Source: CAZSVE01 sp964610175
GTDB lineage: Bacteria; Pseudomonadota; Gammaproteobacteria; HK1
Direction: 5' to 3'
Length of the DNA: 13,822 bases
NCBI GenBank assembly: GCA_964610175.1
Contig: CAZSVE010000083.1
Location: forward strand, 1 to 13,822
Under the pieces are notes generated by a model, which was not told the origin of the DNA, made no database searches, and saw only the letters and a list, made by a program, of their open reading frames with translations. Both the position numbers and the translations under genes were made by a program. Positions 13,711-13,822 of the stretch are shown piece after piece (positions within the stretch are counted from its first letter, which is position 1; every line of letters starts with the position of its first letter).

Positions 13711-13822
13711 TTGAGCAACGATATCGCTCACCCACACGATCATTTCCTGAAAGAGCTGCTCTCCTACCCGGAACAGGCAGGGACCCTGCTGCGGGAACGT
13801 CTCCCTGAACCAGTGGTAAAAT
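13711..13822 (+). CDS. Probable Rpn/YhgA-like recombination-promoting nuclease, N-terminus only
   Basis: The frame opens with TTG at 13711 and runs off the window after 37 codons. It reads SNDIAHPHDHFLKELLSYPE and on to AGTLLRERLPEPVV, which closely resembles the start of Rpn/YhgA-type proteins (PD-(D/E)XK-fold nucleases, formerly called putative transposases), whose N-termini typically read HPHD.FFKELLS.PE.A..LL...LP. An in-frame stop at 13684-13686 and no ATG or GTG in between leave TTG as the only usual start. These proteins promote RecA-independent recombination in E. coli. The catalytic residues lie beyond the window. Confidence 0.7.
   Translation, partial: MSNDIAHPHDHFLKELLSYPEQAGTLLRERLPEPVVK

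Noticed and set aside
1..13822. CRISPR array, tRNA/rRNA, phage genes or an intact transposase
   Set aside because: I found no regularly spaced repeats with spacers, no tRNA-like cloverleaf text and no integrase or transposase catalytic motif; the tandem repeats present are direct duplications.

Overview
The window looks like a piece of a gammaproteobacterial chromosome of moderate-to-high GC from a salt-tolerant, probably aquatic organism. That rests on a complete set of ectoine and hydroxyectoine biosynthesis genes (ectA, ectB, ectC, ectD), a Tat-exported PhoX-type phosphatase, a LivG ATPase and a MidA-type methyltransferase remnant. The species cannot be named from the sequence alone.

Layout from left to right. 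Positions 1-3753 are read on the minus strand: ectC, ectD, a YejA-like periplasmic solute-binding protein, then a short AT-rich secreted-peptide ORF at the window edge. Positions 3754-5366 hold decayed and repetitive DNA: repeat A copy 1, a small basic ORF, an internally deleted MATE transporter, a partial repeat A and repeat B copy 1. The plus-strand pair ectA-ectB follows (5367-7171), then repeat A copy 3 and a convergent coiled-coil gene with a PD-(D/E)XK-like nuclease domain. From 8169 to 9413 there is only a frameshifted, truncated midA remnant, repeat B copy 2 and small repeats. The right part is plus strand: an orphan livG, phoX, a nitrilase-superfamily amidohydrolase, an inverted 168-bp duplicate of the 3' end of ectB joined to repeat A copy 4, and the first 37 codons of a probable Rpn/YhgA-like nuclease.

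How the genes work together. EctB makes L-2,4-diaminobutyrate, EctA acetylates it, EctC cyclises it to ectoine and EctD hydroxylates it to 5-hydroxyectoine. All four genes look intact, so the pathway is probably functional, but the usual single operon is split into two divergent halves about 1.6 kb apart.

The main story is genome plasticity, not a new enzymatic system. At least four copies of a roughly 100-bp repeat (A) lie at or near the ends of the ectoine blocks. A second repeat (B, about 88 bp) occurs twice. A piece of ectB has been copied and inverted, so that inverted repeats flank a 6.2-kb segment. Three genes are visibly broken (MATE, midA, ectB copy) and two transporter parts (solute-binding protein, LivG) stand without their partners. 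I see no CRISPR array, tRNA, rRNA or intact transposase.
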